From NCBI RefSeq assembly GCF_030167915.1, contig NZ_JARGNB010000002.1, positions 806,001 through 870,000 of the forward strand: 64,000 bases of DNA. Direction: 5' to 3'. Below, piece by piece: positions 1 through 9,925 of this stretch; position 1 is the stretch's first letter, and each line of letters begins with the position of its first letter. The notes under the pieces are model-generated. The model did no database searches, was not told the origin of the DNA, and saw nothing but the letters and a program-made list of their open reading frames with translations. The stretch is from Aquabacterium humicola. Lineage in GTDB: Bacteria > Pseudomonadota > Gammaproteobacteria > Burkholderiales > Burkholderiaceae_C. The translations under genes and the position numbers were made by a program.

Positions 1-623
1 CGCCGCTGGCGCGCCTGACCAGCGAGTACAACGTCTTCGTGCTGCCGGCGAACTCGCCGTACAAGACGATGAAGGACGTCGTCGAGCAGATGAAGAAGGA
101 CCCCGGCAGCATCAAGTGGGGCGGCGGCTCGCGGGGTTCCACCGAGCACATCGCCGCAGCGATGATTGCGCGCGAAGTGGGCGTCGATCCGTCGAAGATC
201 AATTACGTCGCGTTCCGGGGGGGCGGTGAGGCGACCGCGGCCATCCTGGGCGGCAACGTGTCGATCGGCGGCAGCGGCTACAGCGAGTTCGCCGAGTACA
301 TCAGCGCCGGCAAGATGCGCGCGGTGGCGGTCACCTCCGACAAGCGGCTGAAGGGCATCGACGTGCCGACGCTGAAGGAGCAGGGCATCAACGTCGTCAT
401 CGGCAACTGGCGCGGCGTCTATGGCGCCCCCGGCATCAATGCCGAGCAGCGCAAGGCACTGACCGAGATGATCGTCAAGGCCACGAAGAGCAAGGCCTGG
501 TCCGAGGCGATGGAGAAGAACGCCTGGACCGCCGCGCTGATGACGGGACCGGAGTTCGACAAGTTCGTCGACGACGAATTCGCGAGCCTGCGCGCCGTGA
601 TGGTCAAGTCCGGGATGATCTGA
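1..623 (+). CDS. tctC: Tripartite tricarboxylate transporter substrate-binding protein (TctC/Bug family), 5' end missing
   Basis: The gene is cut by the left window edge. The frame is open from base 3, and the reading starting PLARLTSEYNVFVLPANSPY is typical of the middle of Bug receptors, so the CTG near base 39 is not a real start. About 200 C-terminal residues remain of a family of roughly 320. They include the Gly-rich WGGGSRGSTEHI stretch and the IGGSGYSEF stretch that line the ligand pocket in this family. The role is as a periplasmic receptor delivering a carboxylate to TctAB. The stop codon overlaps the tctB start (ATGA), so the genes are translationally coupled. The ligand cannot be read from the sequence. 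Confidence 0.93.
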   Translation, partial: PLARLTSEYNVFVLPANSPYKTMKDVVEQMKKDPGSIKWGGGSRGSTEHIAAAMIAREVGVDPSKINYVAFRGGGEATAAILGGNVSIGGSGYSEFAEYISAGKMRAVAVTSDKRLKGIDVPTLKEQGINVVIGNWRGVYGAPGINAEQRKALTEMIVKATKSKAWSEAMEKNAWTAALMTGPEFDKFVDDEFASLRAVMVKSGMI

Positions 624-1114
624 TGAAGACCCAGGTGCTGGTCGGCGCCGGCGTGCTCGGTCTCGGCGCGCTGCTCGCCGCCGGCGCCGTCGGCATCTCG
701 AGCGACGCCGGTTATGCCGGCGTCGGTCCCAACTTCCTGCCTTGGCTCGTGGCCGCCTGCATGCTGCTGTGCGGCTGTCTGCTGCTGCGCGAGGCGCTGA
801 GCGGCGGCTTCCGCCAGCTCGACGAGGTGGAGGGCGCCGAACGCGGCGACTGGCCGGCCTTCGTCTGGGTCTCGGCCGGCATCCTGGCCAACGCGGCGCT
901 GATCACGACGATCGGCTTCATCCTCAGCTGCGTGCTGTGCTTCGTGCTGGCGGTGCGCGGCTTCAAGACGGCCGAGGGCCGGCTCGACCTGAGCTTGCGC
1001 GCCTGGCTGGCCGACGCGGCGATCGGCGCCGCGATCTCGGCGCCGGTCTACTGGATGTTCACCAAGGCACTGGCGATCAACCTGCCGGGCCTCACCGCCA
1101 CGGGCTGGCTCTGA
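623..1114 (+). CDS. tctB: Tripartite tricarboxylate transporter small membrane subunit TctB
   Basis: 163 residues, very hydrophobic, with about four predicted membrane segments: residues about 5-25, 35-55, the stretch beginning [17 protein letters not shown], and a C-terminal segment. The charged loop between the second and third segments is typical of TctB. The ATG overlaps the tctC stop and tctA follows after 16 bp, giving the standard tctCBA order. TctB is the small integral membrane partner of TctA in sodium-dependent carboxylate uptake. The family is poorly conserved, so the call rests partly on position. Confidence 0.9.
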   Translation: MKTQVLVGAGVLGLGALLAAGAVGISSDAGYAGVGPNFLPWLVAACMLLCGCLLLREALSGGFRQLDEVEGAERGDWPAFVWVSAGILANAALITTIGFILSCVLCFVLAVRGFKTAEGRLDLSLRAWLADAAIGAAISAPVYWMFTKALAINLPGLTATGWL

Positions 1115-1130
1115 CACCGACGGCACGGAC

Positions 1131-2651
1131 ATGGAAATCTGGAATCAGTTGCTGCAGGGCTTCATGACCGCCGGCACGCCGGTGAACCTGCTGTGGGCGC
1201 TCGTCGGCTGCACCATCGGCACGGCGGTCGGCGTGCTGCCCGGCATCGGGCCGGCCACGGCGGTCGCGATGCTGCTGCCGATCACGCTGAAGGTCGACCC
1301 GACGGCGTCGATGATCTTCTTCGCCGGCATCTACTACGGCGCGATGTACGGCGGCTCGACGACCTCGATCCTGCTGAACACGCCCGGCGAGGCCGGCTCG
1401 ATGGTCACCGCGATGGAAGGCAACAAGATGGCCAAGAGCGGCCGTGCCGGCGCTGCGCTGGCCACGGCCGCCATCGGCTCCTTCGTCGCCGGCACCATCG
1501 CCACGGTGCTGGTCACCTTGTTCGCCCCGGTGGTCGCCGAGTTCGCGGTCAAGCTCGGGCCGCCCGAGTACTTCATGCTGATGGTGCTGGCCTTCTGCAC
1601 GGTCAGCGCCGTGCTCGGCGGCAGCACGCTGCGCGGTCTGACGGCGCTGTTCGTCGGCCTGGCGATGGGCCTGGTGGGCATCGACCAGATCACCGGCCAG
1701 GCGCGCTACACCGGCGGCGTGCCCGAGCTGATGGACGGGCTCGAAGTGGTGCTGATCGCGGTGGGCCTGTTCGCCGTCGCCGAGGCGCTGTATGCGGTGC
1801 TGTACCAGGGCCGCGAGGTCGAGACGCAGAACCGCATGAGCAAGGTGCACATGACGGCGGCCGAATGGCGCCGCTCGTGGCCGGCCTGGCTGCGCGCGAC
1901 CTTCATCGGCTTCCCGTTCGGCACCATTCCCGCCGGCGGCAGCGAGATCCCGACCTTCCTCAGCTACGCGACGGAGAAGAAGCTGTCCAAGCACAAGGAA
2001 GAGTTCGGCACCACCGGCGCGATCGAGGGCGTCGCAGGTCCGGAGGCGGCGAACAATGCGGCGATCACCGCGACGCTGATCCCCTTGCTGACGCTGGGCA
2101 TCCCGACCTCGAACACCACGGCGATCCTGCTCGGTGCCTTCCAGAACTACGGCATCCAGCCGGGGCCGCAGCTCTTCGACAAGAATGCCGCGCTGGTGTG
2201 GGCGCTGATCGCGTCGCTGTACATCGGCAACGTGATGCTGCTGATCCTGAACCTGCCGCTGGTGGGCCTGTGGGTGAAGCTGCTGAAGATCCCCAAGGCG
2301 CCGCTGTACGCGGGCATCCTGATCTTCGCCACCGTCGGCGTCTACGGCATGCGGCAATCGGCCTTCGACCTGGTGCTGCTGTACGCCATCGGCCTGCTCG
2401 GCGTCGTGATGCGGCGCTTCGGGTTCCCCGCGGCACCGGTGGTCGTCGGCATGATCCTCGGGCCGCTGGCCGAGGCGCAGATGCGCAACGCGCTGTCGAT
2501 CGGCGAGGGCAAGTGGACCGTGTTCCTGGAGCGGCCGATGTCGGCGACGCTGATCGTCGTCGTGCTGGCGGTGCTGGTGCTGCCCCGCGTCGTCGGCTGG
2601 CACGCGCGGCGCCGGGCGCGCGCCGAGGACGCCGGCGAGGTGGGTGCCTGA
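1131..2651 (+). CDS. tctA: Tripartite tricarboxylate transporter large membrane subunit TctA
   Basis: 506 residues, full length for the family, with about 12 hydrophobic segments. It carries the conserved TctA signatures: [19 protein letters not shown] near residue 35, [21 protein letters not shown] around residues 65-85 and the repeated-half motif [15 protein letters not shown] around residue 325. It forms the sodium-coupled translocation channel fed by TctC. Start ATG at 1131 lies 16 bp after tctB. The last gene of the cluster converges with hemH on the opposite strand, and only about 10 bp separate the two stops. Confidence 0.96.
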   Translation: MEIWNQLLQGFMTAGTPVNLLWALVGCTIGTAVGVLPGIGPATAVAMLLPITLKVDPTASMIFFAGIYYGAMYGGSTTSILLNTPGEAGSMVTAMEGNKMAKSGRAGAALATAAIGSFVAGTIATVLVTLFAPVVAEFAVKLGPPEYFMLMVLAFCTVSAVLGGSTLRGLTALFVGLAMGLVGIDQITGQARYTGGVPELMDGLEVVLIAVGLFAVAEALYAVLYQGREVETQNRMSKVHMTAAEWRRSWPAWLRATFIGFPFGTIPAGGSEIPTFLSYATEKKLSKHKEEFGTTGAIEGVAGPEAANNAAITATLIPLLTLGIPTSNTTAILLGAFQNYGIQPGPQLFDKNAALVWALIASLYIGNVMLLILNLPLVGLWVKLLKIPKAPLYAGILIFATVGVYGMRQSAFDLVLLYAIGLLGVVMRRFGFPAAPVVVGMILGPLAEAQMRNALSIGEGKWTVFLERPMSATLIVVVLAVLVLPRVVGWHARRRARAEDAGEVGA

Positions 2652-2660
2652 GGCCGGGGC

Positions 2661-3749
2661 CTAACGCGCCGCGCCAGCGGCCACGGCGCGGCGGGCCTGC
2701 GCCTCGAGCGCCGCGGCGTCGGCCGGGCGCGTGGGCCAGCCGTGCAGATGCCGTTCGACCAGGTCGGCCAGCGAGCGGATCCAGGCGTCGCGGTCGTTGA
2801 GGCACGGGATCAACCGGAACTCGCGGCCGCCGGCGCCTAGGAACGCCGCCTTGCCCTCGACGCCGATCTCCTCCAGCGTCTCCAGGTTGTCGGCCGGGAA
2901 ACCGGGGCAGATCGCATCGATGCTGCGCACGCCGTCGGCAGCCAGCTTCTTCAGCGTCGGCTCGGTGTAGGGCTGCAGCCACTTCGCCCGTCCGAGCCGG
3001 CTCTGGAAGCTGACGACATAGTCGTCCCGCTTCAGGTGCAGGCGCTCGGCCAGCAGCCGCGCGGTGGCGAGGCATTCGCAGTGGTACGGATCGCCGAGTG
3101 CCAGGGTGCGCGCCGGCAGGCCGTGGAAGCTCATCACCAGCTTGTCGGCGCGGCCTTCGCGCTGCCAGTGCGCACGCACGCTCTCGGCCAGCGCATCGAG
3201 GTAGCCGGCGTCGTCGTGGTAGTGGTTCACGAAGCGCAACTCGGGCAGGCGGCGGACGCGGCGGGCCCAGTCGGCGACCGCGTCGAAGGTGCTGGCCGTC
3301 GTGGCCGCCGCGTACTGCGGGTACAGCGGCAGAACCAGGATGCGGGTGGCGCCCTCGGCCTTCAGCTCGTCGAGCACGGACGGGATCGCCGGGTCGCCAT
3401 AGCGCATCGCGAACCGGATCAGCAGCTGGTGGCCACGTTCGCCCAGGTCCCCCTGCAGCCGCTTGGCCTGGCGCGCCGACCAGCTCAGCAGCGGCGAACC
3501 CTCGGGTGTCCAGATCGTCGCGTACTTGGCGGCCGACTGCTTCGGCCGCACGCGCAGCAGCACGCCGTGCAGCAGCAGCCACCAGAGCGGCTTCGGGATC
3601 TCGACGACGCGCCGGTCGGACAGGAACTCGGCCAGGTAGCGGCGCAGCGCTGCGGCTGTCGGCGCAGCGGGCGAACCCAGGTTCACCAGCAGTACGGCCG
3701 TGCGTTCCGCGCGGCCGTGCTCGTGCGGCGGTTCAGCAGCGAATCTCAT
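2661..3749 (-). CDS. hemH: Ferrochelatase
   Basis: 362 residues from the ATG at 3749, the usual length for betaproteobacterial HemH. The open frame runs further upstream, but conserved sequence begins at TAVLLVNLGSPAAPT near residue 17. Family features include PLYPQYAAATTAS, the catalytic-histidine segment VMSFHGLPART and the Glu/Asp-rich C-terminal segment ending LIPCLNDRDAWI. It inserts Fe2+ into protoporphyrin IX at the last step of haem synthesis. The start codon overlaps the stop of the upstream response regulator gene (ATGA), so it appears to be the third gene of a cyclase-regulator-hemH unit. A regulatory link between those genes is not established. Confidence 0.95.
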   Translation of the reverse strand: MRFAAEPPHEHGRAERTAVLLVNLGSPAAPTAAALRRYLAEFLSDRRVVEIPKPLWWLLLHGVLLRVRPKQSAAKYATIWTPEGSPLLSWSARQAKRLQGDLGERGHQLLIRFAMRYGDPAIPSVLDELKAEGATRILVLPLYPQYAAATTASTFDAVADWARRVRRLPELRFVNHYHDDAGYLDALAESVRAHWQREGRADKLVMSFHGLPARTLALGDPYHCECLATARLLAERLHLKRDDYVVSFQSRLGRAKWLQPYTEPTLKKLAADGVRSIDAICPGFPADNLETLEEIGVEGKAAFLGAGGREFRLIPCLNDRDAWIRSLADLVERHLHGWPTRPADAAALEAQARRAVAAGAAR

Positions 3750-4138
3750 GCGGCCGAGACCAGCCGGTCCAGATCGGCCAGCAGGCGCAGGCGGTCGATC
3801 GGCTTGACCCAGTAACCGCAGAAGCCGGCGGCGAGGTGCCGCCGCTGGTCGTCGAGCTGATCGTCGGCCGAGCAGACGAAGGCCGGCACCTCGGCCAGAC
3901 CGCCCAGGGCCCGCAGCTGCGCGAGCAGCTCGACGCCGGTGGTATCGGGCAGGTGGGCATCGAGCACCAGCACGTGGGGGCACCAGCCGCGCACGATGGC
4001 CAGCGCCTCGGCGCCGTCCTCGGCGATCTGCACTTCGTAGTCGGTCCGTTCGCGCAGCGCTTCGGCGAACAGCAGCGCGGCGACGCGGTCGTCCTCGGCG
4101 TAGAGCACGCGCCGCGGCGGGGCGGAAACGGCGCTCAC
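3746..4138 (-). CDS. Single-domain response regulator (receiver only)
   Basis: 130 residues consisting of one receiver domain and no output domain. The acidic pocket is E15-D16-D17, the phosphoacceptor is D60 in VLVLDAHLPD and the conserved Lys lies in YWVKPID near residue 113. The start is GTG at 4138, one base from the cyclase stop upstream, and the stop overlaps the hemH start. It probably works as a phosphorylation-dependent adaptor. Because it is co-encoded with an FHA-cyclase, it may take part in the same signalling path. No dedicated kinase is adjacent. Confidence 0.88.
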   Translation of the reverse strand: MSAVSAPPRRVLYAEDDRVAALLFAEALRERTDYEVQIAEDGAEALAIVRGWCPHVLVLDAHLPDTTGVELLAQLRALGGLAEVPAFVCSADDQLDDQRRHLAAGFCGYWVKPIDRLRLLADLDRLVSAA

Positions 4139-4139
4139 T

Positions 4140-5087
4140 TCAGGACGGATGCGGCACGGTGTCGAGGAAGGACAGCACCTCGAAGCGCACCGTCGGCGCC
4201 ATCGGGTCGGTCGGCGAGCCGCCGAGTCCGATCACGCCGCTGCCGTGCAGCGTGCAGCTGCCGCGACGCAGGCTGACCACTTCCTCCGCGTTCGCGAAGC
4301 GCACGTAGGTGCCGTTGTAGCTGAGGTCGGTGATCTGGAAGACACCGCCATGCCAGTCGAGCCGCGCGTGCGAGCGCGAGACGCGCGAGTCGTCGACACG
4401 AAAGTGCGCCTGCGGGCTGCGGCCCAGCACGACGGGCATGTGCTCGCCGTCGTAGACCTCATTGCTGTCGAGCCACATCAGCCGCACGGCCTCGGGCTCC
4501 ATGGTCGGCGCCACCATGCCGAACTGCGTCGCGGCGGTGTCGCTGATGCCGCGACGGCCCCCGAGCACGTGCACCTGCACCGGCTCGGCGCGGCCGCGCA
4601 GGTGCATCCAGTCGAGGTTGCGGAAGCGCTTCTGCGCGGCCAGCGGCAGCCCGCGCATCACCTCGGCGGTGATCAGCGTCTCGTTGTCGCCGGCATGGTC
4701 GAGCAGGCGGGCGGCGACGTTGACGGCATCGCCATAACAATCGCCGGCCATCTCGACGATCTCGCCGCGGGCCAGAGCGACCTGCAGCCGCAGGCCGCGC
4801 AGGCCGGCCGACGCGCCGCGTTCGCGGCCGCGCGTGACAAGCTGGTCGAGGTCTTCATGCATCTGCTGCGCCGCCAGCAGGCCTTGCGCCGAGTCGTCGA
4901 AGACGGCCATCAGGCCATCGCCCAGCGTCTTGATGACCTGGCCCCCGCAAGCCGGCACCGCGCGCGCCACCGTCGTCACCGTGTGGGTGACGACCGAGGT
5001 CGCCTCGGCATTGCCGAGGACCTCGTACAGCGAGGTGCTGCCACGCAGGTCGGCGAACAGCACGGTGCGCTCGGAAATGCGCGTCAT
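4140..5087 (-). CDS. Class III adenylate/guanylate cyclase with C-terminal FHA domain
   Basis: 315 residues from the ATG at 5087, chosen because the cyclase fold starts immediately with RTVLFADLRGST. Metal-binding Asp residues are D13 (FADLRGST) and D57 (TLGDGLMAVF), K53 is near the base-selecting position, and the Asn/Arg of VNVAARL are present, so the catalytic centre looks complete. Residues about 215-300 form an FHA domain with intact GRS, SRSHA and NGT motifs for phosphothreonine binding. The arrangement suggests nucleotide second-messenger synthesis tuned by a phosphoprotein partner, possibly a Ser/Thr kinase encoded elsewhere. Adenylate versus guanylate specificity is not decided. The upstream ATG at 5180 would add non-conserved sequence. 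Confidence 0.87.
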   Translation of the reverse strand: MTRISERTVLFADLRGSTSLYEVLGNAEATSVVTHTVTTVARAVPACGGQVIKTLGDGLMAVFDDSAQGLLAAQQMHEDLDQLVTRGRERGASAGLRGLRLQVALARGEIVEMAGDCYGDAVNVAARLLDHAGDNETLITAEVMRGLPLAAQKRFRNLDWMHLRGRAEPVQVHVLGGRRGISDTAATQFGMVAPTMEPEAVRLMWLDSNEVYDGEHMPVVLGRSPQAHFRVDDSRVSRSHARLDWHGGVFQITDLSYNGTYVRFANAEEVVSLRRGSCTLHGSGVIGLGGSPTDPMAPTVRFEVLSFLDTVPHPS

Positions 5088-5217
5088 GGCGGGCAAGTTT
5101 AAACGTTCGAACCGCCGGCCGCGTTTCAGGCGGGAGCCGGCATCCCTCGTCGAAGGCCGTTGCGGGCTTCCGAACGTCACCCGGCCCGCCTTCGCGGGCC
5201 CGAGACCCGATCAGCTC
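5088..5217. other. Intergenic region upstream of the cyclase gene, with a GC hairpin
   Basis: This non-coding stretch lies between the cyclase start and the rpoD 3' repeat array. It holds a perfect 7-bp hairpin, GGCCCGC (5183-5189) and GCGGGCC (5194-5200), around a CTTC loop. It sits downstream of rpoD and could act as an rpoD transcript end or mRNA-stabilising structure, but no U-tract follows on either strand. No convincing sigma-70 promoter for the cyclase operon was seen. Confidence 0.5.
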
Positions 5218-5417
5218 TTACAGGTTGTCCAGATACGTGCGCAGCTTGTGGCTTCGCCGCAGGCTGTGTCGCCGCTACGCGGCGGCTCGCTTGCGCGAGC
5301 CACGCATCAGGCCAACCTTACAGGTTGTCCAGATACGTGCGCAGCTTGTGGCTTCGCCGCAGGCTGTGTCGCCGCTACGCGGCGGCTCGCTTGCGCGAGC
5401 CACGCATCAGGCCAACC

Positions 5418-7691
<2,274 letters not shown>

Positions 7692-7981
7692 GCAGTTCCT
7701 TGCGCGGTCAACGGGGCAGTTGCCAGACGACCGGGAGAATCCTCAGGGCCGGCTGAATGCGCGGCACCGCGTACGGCGCGCATGATGATGCATGCGGCGC
7801 GGACGCCCCCGGGAGCCCCCAGGCTGTGGTGGATTCGGATCGGCCGGGCAAGTTCGCGTGGACGTCTTTACTGTGCAGCCCTTGCGGGAAAGGGTGGCCT
7901 TATCGCTGTGCGTACCCGTGTCGCGGGTGGCCGGGGCCCGGAGGTGCTGCCGTCACTCTTGCCGAGTGCAACCAATCCAGC

Positions 7982-8010
7982 ATTATCGGCGAGATTGCCG
8001 AATGCGTCAA
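7982..8010 (-). promoter_or_regulatory. Sigma-70 promoter for rpoD in the dnaG-rpoD gap
   Basis: On the minus strand a -35 box TTGACG (8010-8005) and a -10 box GATAAT (7987-7982) are separated by exactly 17 bp. It is the best sigma-70-type match I noticed in the window. Transcription would start near 7975, giving an rpoD leader of about 280 nt. The rest of the 333-bp gap (7692-8024) shows no small ORF or obvious structure that I can support. The site starts just inside the gap beyond the dnaG stop, so rpoD can be transcribed apart from dnaG. Confidence 0.72.
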
Positions 8011-8024
8011 AGCGCGAGGGGGAT

Positions 8025-9884
8025 TCAGCGCCGCGGGCCGCCCGTTTCGGCCGGCGGGGTGGGCGCCTTGAGCTCGGCCCGAAGCGCCAGAAGCGCATTG
8101 CGGCGTTCGGTGGCCGCGTCCGACAACTCACCCGACTCGATCAGCCACTGCAGTTCGTCGTCGACGGCGCGCTGGCGCAGGCGGTGCAGCACGGCATCGA
8201 TTTCCGCCTTCGGCTCGTCGTGCTCGAATTCGTGGAAGCCGCGCACCCGCGCCAGCAAGGGGCGCAGCGTGTCCGCCTCGGCATCCCGCTCGAGCTCGTC
8301 GAGCAGCGCCGCCATCGTCATCGGTCCGTGGTCGTGGCAGACGCGCTCCAGCGCCGCGAAGAAGCCGCCGTAGGGCGAGGGCTGGCTGGCGAGCAGGTCG
8401 TGGTCGTCGGCGGGCAGCGCCTGCCAGAGCGCGGCATGGCGGGCCAGCAGCCAGGCGCTTCGATCGAGCAGGGTCGCCGTCTGCGGCGGCGCCCGCAGGC
8501 CGCCCATCGCGCGGGGCCGGAACGCGGCGGGCCTGCGCTCGCCCGGTTCGGCGGCCGCCGCGGCGCGGTCGCGCCGGCCGCCGGTGCGTGACCAATGGGC
8601 TGTCAGCGTCGCCAGGTCCACGCCGCCGCGCTGCGCCAGCTCGCTCATCAGCTGCTCGCGCAGCAGCCCGTCCGGCAGCTGTTCGATCAGTGGCCGGGCC
8701 TGGCCCAGCATGCGCGAACGGCCCTCTGCGGTCGCCAGGTCGCAGTCGACCGCCGCCTGGACGAGCAACTGGGCCGACAGCGGCACCGCGGCGGCGACGG
8801 CGTCGTCGAAGGCCTGAGCCCCGTGCTCGCGCACGTAGCTGTCCGGATCGTGCTCCGGCGGCAGGAAGAGGAAGCGGATGCTGCGCAGGTCGGTGGCGTG
8901 CGGCAGCGCGGCTTCGAGCGCGCGGGCGGCAGCGCGCCGGCCGGCTGCATCGCCGTCGAAGCTGAAGACCACCGACTCGGTGAAGCGGAACAGCTTCGCG
9001 ACATGATCGGCGGTGCAGGCGGTACCCAGGGTCGCCACCGCGTTGCCGAAGCCGGACTGCGCCAGTGCCACGACGTCCATGTAGCCCTCGACGACCAGCG
9101 CGTAGCCGCGTTCGCGCAGCGCCTGGCGCGCCTCGAACAGGCCGTAGAGCTCCTGGCCCTTGTGGAAGACCGGCGTTTCCGGGGAGTTGAGGTATTTCGG
9201 CTCGCCCTGGTCGATCACCCGCCCGCCGAAACCGATGACGTCGCCGCGCACCGAGCGGATCGGGAACATGATGCGGTCGCGGAAGCGGTCGTAGCGCTTC
9301 TGTTCCGCTTCATCCTCTCCCTGCACGATCACCAGGCCGCATTCGGCGAGCTGCGGATCGTCATAACGAGGGAAGACGCTGGCCAGCGTGCGCCAGCCGT
9401 CGGGCGCGTAACCCAGGCCGAAGCGCGCGGCGATGGCCCCGGTGAGCCCTCGCCGCTTCAGGTAGTCGATCGCGCGCGGGCTGGCCTTCAGCGCACGGCG
9501 GTAATGGTCCGATGCGCGCGTCAGCAGCTCGCTCAGCGTCGCGCGCTGCTCGCGTTCCTGCGCGGCACGCGCGCGGTCCTCGGGGCTGGCCGAGTTCTCG
9601 GGCACCTGCAGGCCGACCTGCTGCGCGAGCTCGCGCACCGCGTCCATGAAGCCGAGGCCGCCCTGCTCGGTGAGGAAGCGGATCGCGTCGCCGTGCGCAC
9701 CGCAGCCGAAGCAATGGTAGGTCTGGCGCGACGGGCTGACGATGAAGCTCGGCGTCTTCTCGCCGTGGAACGGGCACAGGCCCTTGTGGTTGATGCCGGC
9801 CTTCTTCAGCTCGACATGGCGGCCGACGACCTCGACGATGTCGACGCGCGAGACGAGGTCCTGGATGAATCCCTGGGGCAGCAC
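8025..9884 (-). CDS. dnaG: DNA primase
   Basis: 619 residues from a GTG at 9884 (VLPQGFIQDLVSRVDIVEVV), the position where DnaG homology begins. The open frame upstream is antisense noise. The CHC2 zinc finger is C37-H40-C58-C61, followed by the catalytic core and TOPRIM motif VVEGYMDVVALA near residue 270, with a helicase-binding C-terminal domain at the end. It makes RNA primers for lagging-strand synthesis with DnaB. rpoD lies 333 bp downstream on the same strand. rpsU is not upstream. No strong ribosome-binding site precedes the GTG, so an adjacent CTG remains an alternative. Confidence 0.96.
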   Translation of the reverse strand: MLPQGFIQDLVSRVDIVEVVGRHVELKKAGINHKGLCPFHGEKTPSFIVSPSRQTYHCFGCGAHGDAIRFLTEQGGLGFMDAVRELAQQVGLQVPENSASPEDRARAAQEREQRATLSELLTRASDHYRRALKASPRAIDYLKRRGLTGAIAARFGLGYAPDGWRTLASVFPRYDDPQLAECGLVIVQGEDEAEQKRYDRFRDRIMFPIRSVRGDVIGFGGRVIDQGEPKYLNSPETPVFHKGQELYGLFEARQALRERGYALVVEGYMDVVALAQSGFGNAVATLGTACTADHVAKLFRFTESVVFSFDGDAAGRRAAARALEAALPHATDLRSIRFLFLPPEHDPDSYVREHGAQAFDDAVAAAVPLSAQLLVQAAVDCDLATAEGRSRMLGQARPLIEQLPDGLLREQLMSELAQRGGVDLATLTAHWSRTGGRRDRAAAAAEPGERRPAAFRPRAMGGLRAPPQTATLLDRSAWLLARHAALWQALPADDHDLLASQPSPYGGFFAALERVCHDHGPMTMAALLDELERDAEADTLRPLLARVRGFHEFEHDEPKAEIDAVLHRLRQRAVDDELQWLIESGELSDAATERRNALLALRAELKAPTPPAETGGPRR

Positions 9885-9925
9885 GGCGGGAAGTCTAGGC
9901 GAGGCGGCGCGGCCGCCCGGCGCGC

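Noticed and set aside
2661-3983. hemH start at the first codon of its open frame
   Set aside because: The extra 78 residues are non-conserved and overlap the response regulator. The ATG at 3749 matches family length and overlaps the upstream stop.
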